The notes under the pieces: generated by a model
The model's input: only the letters and a program-made list of their open reading frames with translations
What the model was told of the DNA's origin: nothing
The model's database searches: none
Program-made: the position numbers and the translations under genes
NCBI RefSeq assembly: GCF_003075455.1
Contig: NZ_QDAE01000017.1
Span: 1-64,000, forward strand
From: Arthrobacter sp. Bz4
GTDB taxonomy: Bacteria; Actinomycetota; Actinomycetes; Actinomycetales; Micrococcaceae
Direction: 5' to 3'
DNA: 64,000 bases
Part shown: positions 1 through 10,286 of the stretch, piece by piece
Layout: every line of letters starts with the position of its first letter
Numbering within the stretch: position 1 is the first letter of the stretch

Positions 1-31
1 CCAGTTTATGGCGTTCGGGGGTGGTGCTGGG

Positions 32-1459
32 CTACTGCGGAGGGCGGGTCATGGAGAGCACGTCGAGGGAGTCGTCGAGCTGCTGCTCGGTGAGCTCCCC
101 GCGTTCCACAAACCCGAGGGCGACGACGGCCTCCCGGACCGTGAGGCCCTCGGCGACGGCCTTCTTGGCGATCTTGGCTGCGTTCTCGTAGCCGATGTAT
201 TTGTTCAGCGGGGTCACGATCGACGGCGATGCCTCGGCCAGGAATCGGGCCCGCTCCTCATTGGCGGTGATGCCGTCGATCATCTTGTCGGCCATCACAC
301 GGGTGGAGGTGCTCAGCAGCCGCACCGATTCCAGCACGTTGCGGGCGATGACCGGGATGCCGACGTTGAGCTCGAACGCTCCGTTGGTGCCGGAGATGGC
401 CACCGTTGCGTCATTGCCCATCACCTGGGCGCACACCATGATGACTGCCTCACAGATCACCGGGTTGACCTTGCCGGGCATAATCGACGATCCCGGCTGC
501 AGGTCGGGCAGCGCGATCTCACCGAGGCCGGTGTTGGGCCCCGATCCCAGCCAGCGCAGGTCGTTATTGATCTTGGTCAGTGACACGGCGATGGTACGCA
601 GCATCCCCGAGACCTCAACGAGCCCGTCACGGTTGGCCTGGGCCTCGAAGTGATCGCGTGCCTCGGTGAGGGGGAGCCCGGTGTCGCTGGCCAGCAGTTC
701 GATGACCCGTGCAGGGAAACCGGCCGGCGTGTTGATGCCGGTGCCGACGGCCGTGCCACCCAGCGGTACCTCGGCCACCCGGGGGAGGGAAGCCTGGATG
801 CGCTCGACGCCGTACCGCACCTGGGCGGCGTAGCCGCCAAACTCCTGGCCCAGGGTCACCGGCGTCGCATCCATCAGGTGGGTGCGACCGGACTTGACCA
901 CGGTCTTGAACTCGTCGGCTTTCCGTTCCAGCGATGCTGCGAGGTGTTCCAGTGCCGGGACCAGGTCCTTGGTCAGTGCCGACGCCGCGGCCACATGGAC
1001 GGACGTTGGGAACACATCGTTGGACGACTGTGAGGCGTTGACGTGGTCGTTGGGGTGCACCGAGGTTTCGCTGCCCGCGGCGGCAAGGGCACGGCTCGCC
1101 AGGGTGGCAATGACCTCGTTGATGTTCATGTTCGACGATGTGCCGGAACCAGTCTGGTAAATGTCGACGGGGAAGTCGCCGTCGTAGAGTCCCTGGGCCA
1201 CCTCTTCAGCTGCGGCCTCGATGGCACGGGCGCGCTCGTCGTCGAGCACTCCCAGCTCGGCGTTGGCGGTCGCCGCAGCCTTCTTGATGCGGGCCAGCGC
1301 TTCGATGTGCGCGCGCTCGAGGCGGGTGCCGGAGATGGGGAAGTTTTCCACCGCGCGTTGGGTCTGGGCACGGTAGAGCGCGTTGACCGGAACCCGGACC
1401 TCGCCCATCGTGTCGTGTTCAATACGGAATTCGGCGTCGGATCCAGGCGATTGAGTCAT
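32..1459 (-). CDS. fumC: Class II fumarate hydratase
   Basis: Interconverts fumarate and L-malate in the TCA cycle; cytosolic homotetramer in the family. The 475-residue product has the usual class II length. The superfamily signature [11 protein letters not shown] starts at residue 323, and [10 protein letters not shown] (about 103-112) and [11 protein letters not shown] (about 145-155) are the other two conserved regions that build the active site. I place the start at the ATG giving [10 protein letters not shown]; an in-frame ATG 12 codons upstream would add a non-conserved leader. Transcribed away from carbonic anhydrase and glpX; the fumC/glpX/DUF4245 neighbourhood is also found in M. 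tuberculosis. Nothing in the sequence looks damaged. Confidence 0.97.
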   Translation of the reverse strand: MTQSPGSDAEFRIEHDTMGEVRVPVNALYRAQTQRAVENFPISGTRLERAHIEALARIKKAAATANAELGVLDDERARAIEAAAEEVAQGLYDGDFPVDIYQTGSGTSSNMNINEVIATLASRALAAAGSETSVHPNDHVNASQSSNDVFPTSVHVAAASALTKDLVPALEHLAASLERKADEFKTVVKSGRTHLMDATPVTLGQEFGGYAAQVRYGVERIQASLPRVAEVPLGGTAVGTGINTPAGFPARVIELLASDTGLPLTEARDHFEAQANRDGLVEVSGMLRTIAVSLTKINNDLRWLGSGPNTGLGEIALPDLQPGSSIMPGKVNPVICEAVIMVCAQVMGNDATVAISGTNGAFELNVGIPVIARNVLESVRLLSTSTRVMADKMIDGITANEERARFLAEASPSIVTPLNKYIGYENAAKIAKKAVAEGLTVREAVVALGFVERGELTEQQLDDSLDVLSMTRPPQ

Positions 1460-1498
1460 GCGCCAATTCTCGCCGGTGGGGCTACAAGGCACCAAATC

Positions 1499-2113
1499 CT
1501 ACAAGGCACCAAATCCGGAAACGATCTCAGCCTTGCCGTCCTCAAGCCGGTAGGTGACACCTATCACGGCTGTGGTGCCGTTCTCGACGGCGTCGGCGAT
1601 GACCCGCGAGGAATCGACCATGCGTTTGGAGGTCTGTTTGATGTGCTCAACGACCGTCGCGTTGATGTCCGTAACCCCGTTGCGTCGGGACGTGAGGACG
1701 GAGGGAGTGATCCGTTCCACCAGTTCGCGCAGGAAACCGGCGGGCATCTCCCCGGAGTCGATTGCGTCAATGGTCGCCGAGACGGCTCCGCAGCGGTCAT
1801 GCCCAAGGACCACGATCAGCGGAACATTCAGCACGCTCACACTGAACTCCAGGGATCCCAGCACCGCGTCGTCGATGACCTGCCCCGCGGTGCGCACCAC
1901 GAAGATGTCGCCGAGGCCGAGGTCGAAAATGATCTCGGCGGCCAGCCGGGAATCCGAACAACCGAAGATGACAGCGAAGGGGTGCTGGGTGTCAACCAAA
2001 GAGGCACGATGCAGCGCGTCCTGATTCGGGTGCGAGGAGCTGCCCGAAACAAAACGCAGGTTTCCGTCACGGAGGCGGGACCAGGCATCAACGGGGGTCA
2101 GTTCGTTATCCAC
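1499..2113 (-). CDS. Beta-class carbonic anhydrase
   Basis: Hydrates CO2 to bicarbonate in the cytosol. The 204-residue product has the beta-class zinc ligands: CSDSR near residue 51 (Cys, with the Asp-Arg dyad) and GHDRCGAV near residue 104 (His and Cys, spaced HxxC). The length fits a compact bacterial enzyme. It lies about 40 nt upstream of fumC on the same strand and may be cotranscribed with it. Family assignment is sure; the physiological role (bicarbonate supply for carboxylations such as the nearby purine steps) is inference. Confidence 0.95.
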   Translation of the reverse strand: MDNELTPVDAWSRLRDGNLRFVSGSSSHPNQDALHRASLVDTQHPFAVIFGCSDSRLAAEIIFDLGLGDIFVVRTAGQVIDDAVLGSLEFSVSVLNVPLIVVLGHDRCGAVSATIDAIDSGEMPAGFLRELVERITPSVLTSRRNGVTDINATVVEHIKQTSKRMVDSSRVIADAVENGTTAVIGVTYRLEDGKAEIVSGFGAL

Positions 2114-2151
2114 GGCACAACCTTACGCCGGTTCCAGCCCACGATTGGACT

Positions 2152-2781
2152 CTAAGACGCGGCTAGATCGTCGAGGATTGCAGCGCCGAGCACGTCGAAT
2201 TCAGCGAGATCGGCGGTACCGTTCAGAATCAGGGTGTACTCACCGGTCTCTGCGGTGAGGAAGGTGTCACCCGACGAACTGTCCAGCAGTTCCCAGTCGA
2301 GGGTGTCGATGGTGCGTTGGCCCGACACCTGGGCGCCGTCGAACCGCTGCGCCGTCCAGGTGGGGTTGGCGTTGTCGGTCTGGGTGAGCTGGATGAACTG
2401 CCGCTCGGGGGTGAGATAGCCCACCTCCCAGAAGGGGACGCCGTCGCTGCCGCCGGTGTTCCAGCGGGCGAAGTTCGAGGTCCACCCTGCCGGCAGGTCG
2501 GGTGCCAGTGGAACATAGCCGGCAATATCCGCTGCCTCGGACGACACGTTCGGTACATCAATATCCCGGGCATAGGTCTCGGCCGTGTGGGTGGGATTGA
2601 ACAGCAACACCGGCAGCACCAGGCCGAAGGTCGCCGCAATTGCTATCAGCATGCCGACGACTGTCGAGTTGGCGCGCTTCGCCTGCTTTGGCGTCAATAC
2701 CGGCGTGACTGGCGGTTCAGTGTCGGGGCGCGCGTCGCCGTCGGTGGGGTGCTCTGTCGATCCGGGCTGGGGGGTGCTCAC
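2152..2781 (-). CDS. DUF4245 family membrane-anchored protein
   Basis: Protein of 209 residues with a hydrophilic Pro/Asp-rich N terminus, one membrane segment (about residues 33-53, [20 protein letters not shown]) and an extracytoplasmic C-terminal domain typical of DUF4245. I chose the GTG that gives [10 protein letters not shown]; the open frame continues much further upstream, but that part is antisense to glpX and has no family resemblance. It is divergent from glpX, as Rv1100 is next to Rv1099c in M. tuberculosis. Function unknown. There is no lipobox, so it is probably a single-pass anchored protein rather than a lipoprotein. Confidence 0.85.
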   Translation of the reverse strand: MSTPQPGSTEHPTDGDARPDTEPPVTPVLTPKQAKRANSTVVGMLIAIAATFGLVLPVLLFNPTHTAETYARDIDVPNVSSEAADIAGYVPLAPDLPAGWTSNFARWNTGGSDGVPFWEVGYLTPERQFIQLTQTDNANPTWTAQRFDGAQVSGQRTIDTLDWELLDSSSGDTFLTAETGEYTLILNGTADLAEFDVLGAAILDDLAAS

Positions 2782-2950
2782 ACATCTATTTTCCACCACT
2801 TGCGGGTGCGCACCTATTCGGGCCCCGCCGTCTCGTATCGTCGTCACGCATAGTGCGGGCAGACCAGCGGCCACTATGATTGCGGCAGGGGATAAGTCCC
2901 GCAGCTTTCGCCAGCAATGGCACAGCACCGCTTCGACGATGAGGATTGAC

Positions 2951-3988
2951 GTGTCCAACAACGCCAAATCAGCCCAGTATTCAACGCTCTCCCGCTCGCT
3001 GGCGGTCGGCGACGACGAGCCGGACCGCAACCTCGCCCTGGAACTGGTCCGTGTGACCGAAGCTGCGGCCATCGCCGGTGGCCATTGGGTCGGGTACGGC
3101 GACAAGCTCAAAGCGGATGGTGCAGCAGTCGACGCCATGCGCTCGCTCCTGTCAACGGTCCACTTCAACGGCGTCGTGGTCATTGGCGAGGGGGAGAAGG
3201 ACGAAGCCCCCATGTTGTACAACGGCGAGCGGGTCGGGGACGGTAGCGGCCCCGAGTGCGACGTCGCTGTCGACCCGATCGATGGCACCCGCCTCACCGC
3301 GCTCGGCATCAACAATGCGATTGCGGTGCTTGCGGTCGCCGAGCGCGGCACCATGTTTGACCCTTCCGCCGTGTTCTACATGGAGAAGCTGGTTACCGGC
3401 CCGGAGGCCGCCGACATGGTTGATCTGCGCCTCCCCGTCAAGCAGAACCTGCACCTGATCGCCAAAGCCAAGGGCAAGTCGGTCAACCAGGTGACAGTGA
3501 TGATTCTGGACCGCGACCGCCACCGTCCCCTGGTCGACGAAATCCGTGCCGCTGGTGCGCGCACCAAGTTCATCATGGACGGCGACGTGGCCGGAGCCAT
3601 TGCGGCAGCGCGTGAGGGCACCGACGTCGACGCCCTGATGGGTATCGGCGGCACCCCCGAGGGCATCGTTGCTGCCTGCGCCATCAAATCGCTGGGCGGA
3701 GTGATCCAGGGCCGGTTGTGGCCCACCAGCGATGAGGAAAAACAGAAGGCCATCGACGCCGGTCACGACCTTGATCGGGTGATGTCCACCTCAGACCTGG
3801 TAACCAGTGACAACTGCTACTTCGCTGCCACCGGCATCACCGACGGCGATCTGGTGCGCGGTGTCCGTTACAACAAGGGTAAAGTCCTGACCCAGTCCAT
3901 CGTGATGCGGTCCAAGTCGGGAACCATCCGCGTGGTCGACGGCGAGCACCAGGCCCACAAGTGGGAAAGCTACGCGCGTCTGAAGTAG
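2951..3988 (+). CDS. glpX: Class II fructose-1,6-bisphosphatase
   Basis: Dephosphorylates fructose 1,6-bisphosphate in gluconeogenesis; metal dependent. The product of 345 residues contains the GlpX hallmarks [11 protein letters not shown] (metal-binding acidic motif), [10 protein letters not shown] (phosphatase signature) and [14 protein letters not shown]. The GTG start is preferred because GAGG lies 6 nt upstream and [11 protein letters not shown] matches the expected N terminus; an ATG four codons earlier (2939) overlaps that ribosome-binding site. It is the main actinobacterial FBPase, and no class I enzyme is seen here. Divergent from DUF4245. Confidence 0.96.
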   Translation: MSNNAKSAQYSTLSRSLAVGDDEPDRNLALELVRVTEAAAIAGGHWVGYGDKLKADGAAVDAMRSLLSTVHFNGVVVIGEGEKDEAPMLYNGERVGDGSGPECDVAVDPIDGTRLTALGINNAIAVLAVAERGTMFDPSAVFYMEKLVTGPEAADMVDLRLPVKQNLHLIAKAKGKSVNQVTVMILDRDRHRPLVDEIRAAGARTKFIMDGDVAGAIAAAREGTDVDALMGIGGTPEGIVAACAIKSLGGVIQGRLWPTSDEEKQKAIDAGHDLDRVMSTSDLVTSDNCYFAATGITDGDLVRGVRYNKGKVLTQSIVMRSKSGTIRVVDGEHQAHKWESYARLK

Positions 3989-4028
3989 GACGCCCGGCGG
4001 GTTCTCGATCAGCGCTAGGGTTGAGGGC

Positions 4029-5060
4029 ATGACCCTTACTGTTGTGCAATGCGTCGACGAGTCCCGGTGGGACTCCGCTGTGAATGAGCTGCTGGGGCAC
4101 CCCCAGCAGCTCTGGGGCTGGGGCAAGACCAAGGCCGCCCACGGGTGGAGTGTTGACCGGGTGCTGATGCAGGACGACGGCGTACTGGTGGGCTGCGCAC
4201 AGGTGCTGCTCCGCAAGCTTCCCGTGCCGTTCAGGTCCCTGGCGTACTGCCCGCGCGGGCCACAGACAGTGCCGGGGCGCGAGGCCGACGTGCTGGGCGC
4301 GCTGGAAGTCTATGTCCGCCAGGCGCACCGGCCAGTGGCGTTGAGCATCGAACCCGACTGGGATGCCGATGCGGCTCCCGCCATGGCACTGCCGGCAGCC
4401 GGGTGGCGCAGCACCGCGAACACCATCCTGATCGGCCGTACCCTCATCCTCGACCTCACCCTCAGTGAGGATGAGCTGCTCGCCGGGATGAGTAAAAAGC
4501 ACCGCCAATACATCAGGAAGTCCGGCCGGGAGGACCTCGAGTACCGGCAGGTGACCCGTGCGGAGTTGCCCCGGTGCCTTGCCGTCTATCGACAGACTGC
4601 CGAGCGGGCGGGGTTCGGCATCCACGAGAATCCCTACTATCTGGACATCTACGACAACCTTGGCAGCGCGTCGCCGGTGATCGCCGCTTTCCAGGGCGAC
4701 GACGTCGTCGCGTTCCTCTGGCTGTCCGCCAGCGATCACACGATCTTCGAACTCTATGGGGGGATGACTCCCGAGGGGGAGCAGTTGCGGGCCAACTATG
4801 CCCTGAAGTGGTTGGCAATTCAGTCCATGAAGGAGCGCGGCGCGGTGCGCTACGACTTCAACGGGCTGCTCAACGACGGAGTATCCAAGTTCAAGATGGG
4901 CTGGGCCAAGCACGAGAACCAGCTGGCCGGAACCTGGGACAAGCCGCTCTCGCCCCTCTACCCCCTGTATTCCCGGGCAATGCCGTTGGCCCGGGACGGA
5001 GTGCGCCTCGCCCAGGCCACTGCAGCGAAGCTGAAGGCGAAGCTGCCCGGACGCTCCTAG
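4029..5060 (+). CDS. FemAB-type aminoacyltransferase-like protein
   Basis: Protein of 343 residues related to FemA/FemX enzymes, which add amino acids from aminoacyl-tRNA to the peptidoglycan stem peptide. Supporting segments are the GNAT-like core with QLWGWGKTKAAHGW at the N terminus, MSKKHRQYIRKSGRE in the middle and YELYGGMTPEG-like and RYDFNGL strings near the C terminus, followed by FKMGWAKHENQLAGTWD. It stops 2 nt from the convergent ABC-F gene. Micrococcaceae have interpeptide bridges, so a bridge-forming role is plausible but not shown; the amino acid added cannot be read from sequence. Confidence 0.85.
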   Translation: MTLTVVQCVDESRWDSAVNELLGHPQQLWGWGKTKAAHGWSVDRVLMQDDGVLVGCAQVLLRKLPVPFRSLAYCPRGPQTVPGREADVLGALEVYVRQAHRPVALSIEPDWDADAAPAMALPAAGWRSTANTILIGRTLILDLTLSEDELLAGMSKKHRQYIRKSGREDLEYRQVTRAELPRCLAVYRQTAERAGFGIHENPYYLDIYDNLGSASPVIAAFQGDDVVAFLWLSASDHTIFELYGGMTPEGEQLRANYALKWLAIQSMKERGAVRYDFNGLLNDGVSKFKMGWAKHENQLAGTWDKPLSPLYPLYSRAMPLARDGVRLAQATAAKLKAKLPGRS

Positions 5061-5061
5061 G

Positions 5062-6699
5062 CTAGTTGGCGGTGACCTGACCGTCGGCCACGGCCCAGCG
5101 GGAGTCCAGCCTGACATTCTCGAGCAGGCGCCGGTCATGGGAGACCAGGAGCAGCGCACCATCGTAGTTCTCGAGTGCCTCCTCCAGCTGTTCAATGGCC
5201 GGCAGGTCGAGATGGTTTGTGGGCTCGTCAAGCACCAGCAGGTTCACTCCGCGGGACTGCAGGAGGGCCAGCGCGGCACGGGTGCGCTCCCCGGGGGAGA
5301 GGCTGCCCACGGTACCGCTGACCTGGTCGGCCTTGAGCCCGAACTTGGCCAGCAAGGTGCGGACCTCAGCCCGGTTGAGGCTCGGGACCAGCGCTTCAAA
5401 CGCATCGCCCAACGGTTCGGACTCCGCAAACACGCCGCGGGCTTGATCAATCTCTCCCACTGCGACGCTCGCGCCCAGCCCGGCGCCGCCGTCGTCGGGC
5501 ACCAACTGACCCAGCAGCAGGGCCAGCAGGGTCGATTTCCCCGCACCGTTCGGCCCGGTAATCCCAATCCGGTCCCCGGCATTGACCTGCAGCGTGACCG
5601 GCCCGAGAGTGAACCCGCCGCGGCTGACGACCGCGCGGTTGAGGGTTGCCACCACCGAGCTGGAGCGCGGAGCGGAGCCGATGCTGAACTGCAGCTGCCA
5701 TTCCTTGCGCGGTTCGGCCACCTCGTCGAGGCGGGAAATCCGCGATTCCATCTGCCGGACCTTTTGCGCCTGCTTCTCCGAGGATTCCATGCTCGCGCGC
5801 CGGCGAATCTTGTCATTGTCCGGGCTCTTCTTCATCGCGTTGCGGACGCCCTGGGAACTCCACTCCCGCTGGGTGCGGGCGCGGGAGACAAGGTCGGACT
5901 TCTTGTCGGCGAACTCCTCGTAGGCTTCCCGCGCATGACGTTTCGCGACGGCGCGTTCCTCAAGATACGCGTCGTACCCGCCGTCGTAGACGGCAACACT
6001 GCCCTGGGCCAGGTCAAGTTCCACCACCGTGGTGATGCAGCGGGCCAGGAACTCGCGGTCGTGCGAGACCAGGACAACACCGCCACGCAGACCCCGTACA
6101 AACTCCTCCAGGCGCGCAAGGCCAGCCAGATCCAGGTCATTGGTGGGCTCGTCGAGGAGCACGATGTCGAAGCGGCTGAGCAGCAGCGCCGCCAACGACA
6201 CCCGGGCAGCCTGCCCGCCTGAGAGACCGGTCATCGGGGTGTCAGGTCCGAGCGTCAGGCCAAGCTCAGCCAGTACCTGGGGGACGCGGTCGGCGAGATC
6301 GGCGGCCCCACACGCCATCCAGTGGTCGAGGGCGGCCCCATAAGTGTCATTGGCTGCCTGGGTTCCGGAGGCCAGTTCGTCGGCGGCGGCTTCCATCGCC
6401 GCGGTGGCCGCCGTCGTTCCCGTCCGCCGACCGAGGTAGCCCCCGATGGTCTCGTCAGGAAGTCGTTCCTGCTCCTGCGGTAACCATCCGACAAACGCAT
6501 CAGTGGGGGTGGTGGTCACGCTGCCGCCGAGCGGGTCGTCGGCGCCAGCGAGGAGCCGGAGCAGCGTCGATTTACCCGCACCATTGGCGCCGACAACGCC
6601 GACGACGTCGCCCGGTGCCACCGTCAGATTCAGGCCGGAGAAAAGAGTGCGGTGGGCGTGGCCTCCGGAGAGGTCCTTCGCCACGAGGGAAGCAGTCAC
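5062..6699 (-). CDS. ABC-F family ATPase (translation factor type)
   Basis: Soluble protein of 545 residues with two ATPase domains and no membrane segment. Domain 1 has Walker A GANGAGKST (about 37-45), signature LSGGQAARVSLA and Walker B VLLDEPTNDLD. Domain 2 has GPNGAGKST, LSPGERTRAALA and LVLDEPTNHLD. The basic linker between them (about 240-335, rich in Lys/Arg, with AMKKSPDNDKIRRR) is the P-site tRNA interaction motif of ABC-F proteins. Family members act on the ribosome, as stall-relief factors or as antibiotic-protection proteins; which applies here cannot be decided. Convergent with the FemAB-like gene. Confidence 0.92.
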   Translation of the reverse strand: MTASLVAKDLSGGHAHRTLFSGLNLTVAPGDVVGVVGANGAGKSTLLRLLAGADDPLGGSVTTTPTDAFVGWLPQEQERLPDETIGGYLGRRTGTTAATAAMEAAADELASGTQAANDTYGAALDHWMACGAADLADRVPQVLAELGLTLGPDTPMTGLSGGQAARVSLAALLLSRFDIVLLDEPTNDLDLAGLARLEEFVRGLRGGVVLVSHDREFLARCITTVVELDLAQGSVAVYDGGYDAYLEERAVAKRHAREAYEEFADKKSDLVSRARTQREWSSQGVRNAMKKSPDNDKIRRRASMESSEKQAQKVRQMESRISRLDEVAEPRKEWQLQFSIGSAPRSSSVVATLNRAVVSRGGFTLGPVTLQVNAGDRIGITGPNGAGKSTLLALLLGQLVPDDGGAGLGASVAVGEIDQARGVFAESEPLGDAFEALVPSLNRAEVRTLLAKFGLKADQVSGTVGSLSPGERTRAALALLQSRGVNLLVLDEPTNHLDLPAIEQLEEALENYDGALLLVSHDRRLLENVRLDSRWAVADGQVTAN

Positions 6700-6751
6700 C
6701 CATCTATCTTAGGGACTCGGGCCGCAAAGGGCTGCGCTGCACCCCGGCGTC

Positions 6752-6852
6752 GCAGAAAAGTGGCTGGGCTACACTCCGGCCCGCAGAAAAGTGGCTGGGG
6801 TGCAGATAAGTGGTGGGCCAACCACTCAGATGCGGGGAGGCCACTTTTCTGC
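6752..6852. repeat. Short direct and inverted repeats between ABC-F and manA
   Basis: GCAGAAAAGTGG occurs at 6752-6763 and 6783-6794, a variant GCAGATAAGTGG at 6802-6813, and the inverted copy CCACTTTTCTGC at 6841-6852. The direct copies can each pair with the inverted one, giving alternative hairpins just downstream of the manA stop on the minus strand and upstream of the ABC-F gene. It could act as a terminator for manA or be a REP-like element. Confidence 0.6.
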
Positions 6853-6888
6853 GCCCCGGAGCCGATGCAAGGTCCCAGGTGGTGGAGC

Positions 6889-8151
6889 TCAGCCGGCGAG
6901 AGTCACCGCGAAGGCGAGGGCGCCGTCGTCGTCCTGATCGGTGTCGGGCCCGGTACCGGCGGCGAGCTTGACCATGACGGGAGCCTCGTTGGCCGGGACG
7001 AAGGCACTGGAACCGCGAGGCACGAGCAGGTCGCCGCGAGGGGAGTCAAGGACGATGCTGCCCGAGACGGCCAGCACCAACACCGGACCGTTCTGGGCCA
7101 GGGGTACATCAGCGGAGGCCATTGAATCCGACCCGGCGCGGAGCTCAAGGCGTTGCAGGGCGAATTCATCGAACGGCGGGCAGTGCAGTTCCTGGCCAAG
7201 CCCCGTGTGCCGGACCTCGACGGCCGGCACGCTGACCGATTCGAAGCGCACCGTCTTCAGCAACTCGGGAACGTCAACGTGTTTCGGGGTCAGCCCACCC
7301 CGCAGCACGTTATCCGAGGCAGCCATCACCTCAATCCCCAGGCCGCTGAGGTAGGCGTGGACGTTCCCGGCCGGAAGGTAGATGGCCTGACCGGGATCCA
7401 ATGACACCCGGTTCAACAGCAGGGCGACGAGGACGCCGGGGTCGCCTGGATAGTGGTCGGTGAGTTCGCGCACGGTCGCGGCGTCCCTGCCGGGTACCGA
7501 TGCCAGCGCCGTCGCGACTGACTCGGCGGCCTGAGTGGCATCGGCCGTGGTCAGCAGACGGGTGAAGGCGCCACGAAGGGCCTCCCGCTGATCCGCTCCC
7601 TTGAGGTCGCTAACGACGTCGGCGAGTAGCGCGGGCGCGCTGGCCCCGGTGGCCTCAACGGCTGAGATCAACCGCTCGAACACGTCAGCGGCTTCGGACA
7701 CGGGCCGGAACCCGCACAGAGCCTCAAACGGGGTGAGCGCGAATATCATCTCGGGTTTGTGGAACCCGTCCCGGTAATTGCGGTGCGGAGCGTCGGCAGG
7801 TATGCCGGCAGCGTTCTCGGCCGCAAACCCGGCCGCAGCTTGGGTGCTGCTCGGGTGGACCTGGAGGGACAGCGGCGCCGCGGCGGCGAGGACCTTCAGC
7901 AGGAATGGCAGCCGGTCACCGAAACGCTGCACGGCTTCGTTGCCAAGCGCCCGCTCCGGGTCGGAGGCGATCAACTGGTCCAGGAGCTGGCGGGTACCGT
8001 CCTCCAGCACCACCTGGGAGGGTGAGTCTGGGTGTGCTCCCACCCAGAGTTCAGCTTCGGGACCCCCCGAGGGGACCCGGCCGAGCAGCTCAGCGATAGC
8101 CGTCTCGGAGCCCCAGGCGTAGGGCCGCAGCGTGTTCTCCAGCAGGTACAT
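6889..8151 (-). CDS. manA: Mannose-6-phosphate isomerase, class I
   Basis: Zinc-dependent interconversion of fructose 6-phosphate and mannose 6-phosphate, the entry to GDP-mannose and mannosylated envelope glycans. The 420-residue product starts MYLLENTLRPYAWGS and has the type I PMI features: LQVHPS (zinc-ligand region), HKPEM and the signature YLPAGNVHAYLSGLGIEVM, followed by ASDNVLRGGLTPKHVD. It is the last gene of a minus-strand operon purK-purE-LCP-manA, 15 nt after the LCP gene. In M. tuberculosis manA lies near manB and sahH instead; here it has been separated from them. Confidence 0.95.
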   Translation of the reverse strand: MYLLENTLRPYAWGSETAIAELLGRVPSGGPEAELWVGAHPDSPSQVVLEDGTRQLLDQLIASDPERALGNEAVQRFGDRLPFLLKVLAAAAPLSLQVHPSSTQAAAGFAAENAAGIPADAPHRNYRDGFHKPEMIFALTPFEALCGFRPVSEAADVFERLISAVEATGASAPALLADVVSDLKGADQREALRGAFTRLLTTADATQAAESVATALASVPGRDAATVRELTDHYPGDPGVLVALLLNRVSLDPGQAIYLPAGNVHAYLSGLGIEVMAASDNVLRGGLTPKHVDVPELLKTVRFESVSVPAVEVRHTGLGQELHCPPFDEFALQRLELRAGSDSMASADVPLAQNGPVLVLAVSGSIVLDSPRGDLLVPRGSSAFVPANEAPVMVKLAAGTGPDTDQDDDGALAFAVTLAG

Positions 8152-8166
8152 GGCTGACTCGTTTCC

Positions 8167-9759
8167 TTAGGCGGGACTGCATTCCCCGTTGTTGTCCAAC
8201 AGGGTGCTGAGGGTTGCAACATCCCCGATGGTGGCCAGCTGCTGCAGGTACTCTTCAGTAATTTCCGGGGCGGTCACCTGCGCGGGGACGATGGTTGGTT
8301 CCGCCGGTTTGAAGACCGACACCGCTGTGGCTGCCTCCAGTTCAGCTGGGACGGGTGCGTCTGCTGCCGGTTCGGCCCCGGTGGTTTTCGCCAGGGTCTG
8401 CTGCACCCGCTGATGGATTTCCTCGAACACCGGATAGGTGACGAAGTTGTCTGCGGCCGTGCCGAAGTCGGGTGGGCCGATAGTCAGGCGACGGGTTTCG
8501 TGGTCCTTCGCTTTCAGGGCAAGGTCGACGAAGCTCCCCAACTGGTCCAGGGGGATGTCGGTTTCGACGATGTCAGCGCCGGCACTGGCCAGATCCTCGA
8601 ACCGGGTAAGGACGGTCGCCGGATCCAGTTGGGCGATCATGGCCTGCTGGACGCACTGCTGGCGGGCGATGCGGTGATAATCGGTGACGAACTCCCGGGA
8701 TCGTGCGTACCAGAGCGCGTGGTACCCATCGAGGGTCTGCACACCGGGGGCAATCCACCCGGAGGGCGGATAGTGCCGGATCGGGTTGGTGCCGGGGATC
8801 TCTGCGGCGGTGATCGGAACCCACCCGCCAGCGTCGATGGTGATTCCGCCCATGGCGTCGATGACCTGGGAGAAGCCTTCCATGTCGACCAGGATGTAGG
8901 CCTGTACCTCGATCCCCAGGATGCCGCCGGCGGCATCCATCATCGCTTCCGCTCCCGGATCGTCGGACTCCGGGTAGAGGTCGGCATGGTCCTGGGCGAC
9001 TATCGGGTAAAGGCTGTTGATAATGCATTCATCGCCGCAGTTGTACCCGTCCGGGTAGATCTGCCACAGGGGGGAATCCTCGGTGAACGGGGCATTCTGG
9101 AAGTTGCGGGGGATGCTGAAGGTCACTGTGGCCCCGGAAGACGCATCGACGCTGATCACCGAAATGCTGTCGGGCCGGCGTCCGGTCCGGTCCTCACCGG
9201 CGTCGCCGCCCATCAGCAGGAAGTTGTACCGCCCATCAACCGGATCGAATGCGGGCCCGGCCTGAAAGATGGAGCCGAAGGTGCCACGGCTCACATTGAG
9301 CAGATACGCGCCGTAGGCAAGGGATCCGCTGGTAACCACCATCAGTGCCACCAATGATCCGGCGACAACCGGACGCATGGATCGCTCCAGCAGAGGGGGC
9401 CTGATAATCCGCAGGGTGTTCAGGAAGAGAATGGCCCAGGACACGGCAAGTACCAGCAACACGATAATCAGGATGAGTGACCACCACTGGTGGGTCACCG
9501 CGCTCACCAGTGCTGTCCGGTTGGTGACCGCGATGACGATAGCGGCCAACACCGCCAGCCAGACCGCGAAGGTCACCAGAAGCGCCCGCCGGCCCAAGCC
9601 CCGATCGCCGGCGACAATCTGCGCCGAGCCAGGAAGAACCAGGGTCAGCAATAGCAGGACGAAGGCGCGTTTGGTGCGGACCCTGGGTGTCGCTGACTCC
9701 GGGTAGCGAACCGGGTCTGTGAGCAACCATTGCCCCTCCGGGTCGGAAGCCTGGCTCAT
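8167..9759 (-). CDS. LytR-CpsA-Psr (LCP) family protein
   Basis: Protein of 530 residues. A hydrophilic N terminus is followed by about four membrane segments between residues 30 and 160, then an extracytoplasmic LCP domain beginning [20 protein letters not shown] with the conserved Arg/Asp phosphate-binding residues, and [18 protein letters not shown], the second LCP hallmark. LCP enzymes transfer undecaprenyl-linked glycopolymers (teichoic acid, arabinogalactan or capsule) onto peptidoglycan. It overlaps purE by 4 nt (ATGA), so translation is coupled to the purine genes. The multi-pass N terminus is a common actinobacterial variant. Confidence 0.92.
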   Translation of the reverse strand: MSQASDPEGQWLLTDPVRYPESATPRVRTKRAFVLLLLTLVLPGSAQIVAGDRGLGRRALLVTFAVWLAVLAAIVIAVTNRTALVSAVTHQWWSLILIIVLLVLAVSWAILFLNTLRIIRPPLLERSMRPVVAGSLVALMVVTSGSLAYGAYLLNVSRGTFGSIFQAGPAFDPVDGRYNFLLMGGDAGEDRTGRRPDSISVISVDASSGATVTFSIPRNFQNAPFTEDSPLWQIYPDGYNCGDECIINSLYPIVAQDHADLYPESDDPGAEAMMDAAGGILGIEVQAYILVDMEGFSQVIDAMGGITIDAGGWVPITAAEIPGTNPIRHYPPSGWIAPGVQTLDGYHALWYARSREFVTDYHRIARQQCVQQAMIAQLDPATVLTRFEDLASAGADIVETDIPLDQLGSFVDLALKAKDHETRRLTIGPPDFGTAADNFVTYPVFEEIHQRVQQTLAKTTGAEPAADAPVPAELEAATAVSVFKPAEPTIVPAQVTAPEITEEYLQQLATIGDVATLSTLLDNNGECSPA

Positions 9760-10286
9760 ACGCCGCTCTCCTCGGGCAGGGTCGCTCGCGCCCGAAGGGC
9801 CGCACCCTTTTGAACGGCGGTCTCCCTCAAGCCGGCCGCAAAATCGACGAGCTCGCCTCGGAGGCGTTGCGCCAGGCTGTCCTCGCCGGCCGCAAGCATC
9901 CGCACGACGAGCAGCCCAGCGTTGCGGGCACCACCAATTGAGACGGCGGCAACTGGCACTCCGGCAGGCATCTGAACGATCGACAGGAGGGAATCCATTC
10001 CGTCGAGGTACTTTAGCGGTACCGGCACGCCAATCACCGGCAGCACGGTCACCGAGGCCAGCATTCCAGGCAGGTGCGCGGCGCCGCCCGCGCCGGCGAT
10101 GATGACCCGCAGGCCCCGTTCCTGTGCCTGTTGCCCGTACGCGATCATTTCGGTGGGCATCCGGTGGGCTGAGACGACGTCGGCCTCGAAGGCGACCCCA
10201 AATTCGGTCAGGGCCTGCGCCGCCGCCTCCATGACCGGCCAGTCCGAATCCGACCCCATGACGAGCCCTACCAACGGATTATTCAC
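9756..10286 (-). CDS. purE: 5-(carboxyamino)imidazole ribonucleotide mutase
   Basis: Converts N5-CAIR to CAIR in purine synthesis, the step after PurK. The 176-residue product has the class I PurE motifs [12 protein letters not shown] (residues 12-23), VSAHRMP (about 39-45) and [11 protein letters not shown] (about 66-76), including the catalytic His. Its start overlaps the purK stop by 4 nt and its stop overlaps the LCP start by 4 nt, so the three genes form a translationally coupled chain. Confidence 0.97.
   Translation of the reverse strand: MNNPLVGLVMGSDSDWPVMEAAAQALTEFGVAFEADVVSAHRMPTEMIAYGQQAQERGLRVIIAGAGGAAHLPGMLASVTVLPVIGVPVPLKYLDGMDSLLSIVQMPAGVPVAAVSIGGARNAGLLVVRMLAAGEDSLAQRLRGELVDFAAGLRETAVQKGAALRARATLPEESGV

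Noticed and set aside
1043-2155. Plus-strand open frame of 370 codons opposite fumC and carbonic anhydrase
   Set aside because: Antisense to two conserved enzymes; the translation is Gly/Asp/His-rich without motifs.
3837-5231. Minus-strand open frame of 464 codons opposite glpX and the FemAB-like gene
   Set aside because: It is antisense to two well-supported genes and has no recognisable domain; long shadow frames are normal in high-GC DNA.
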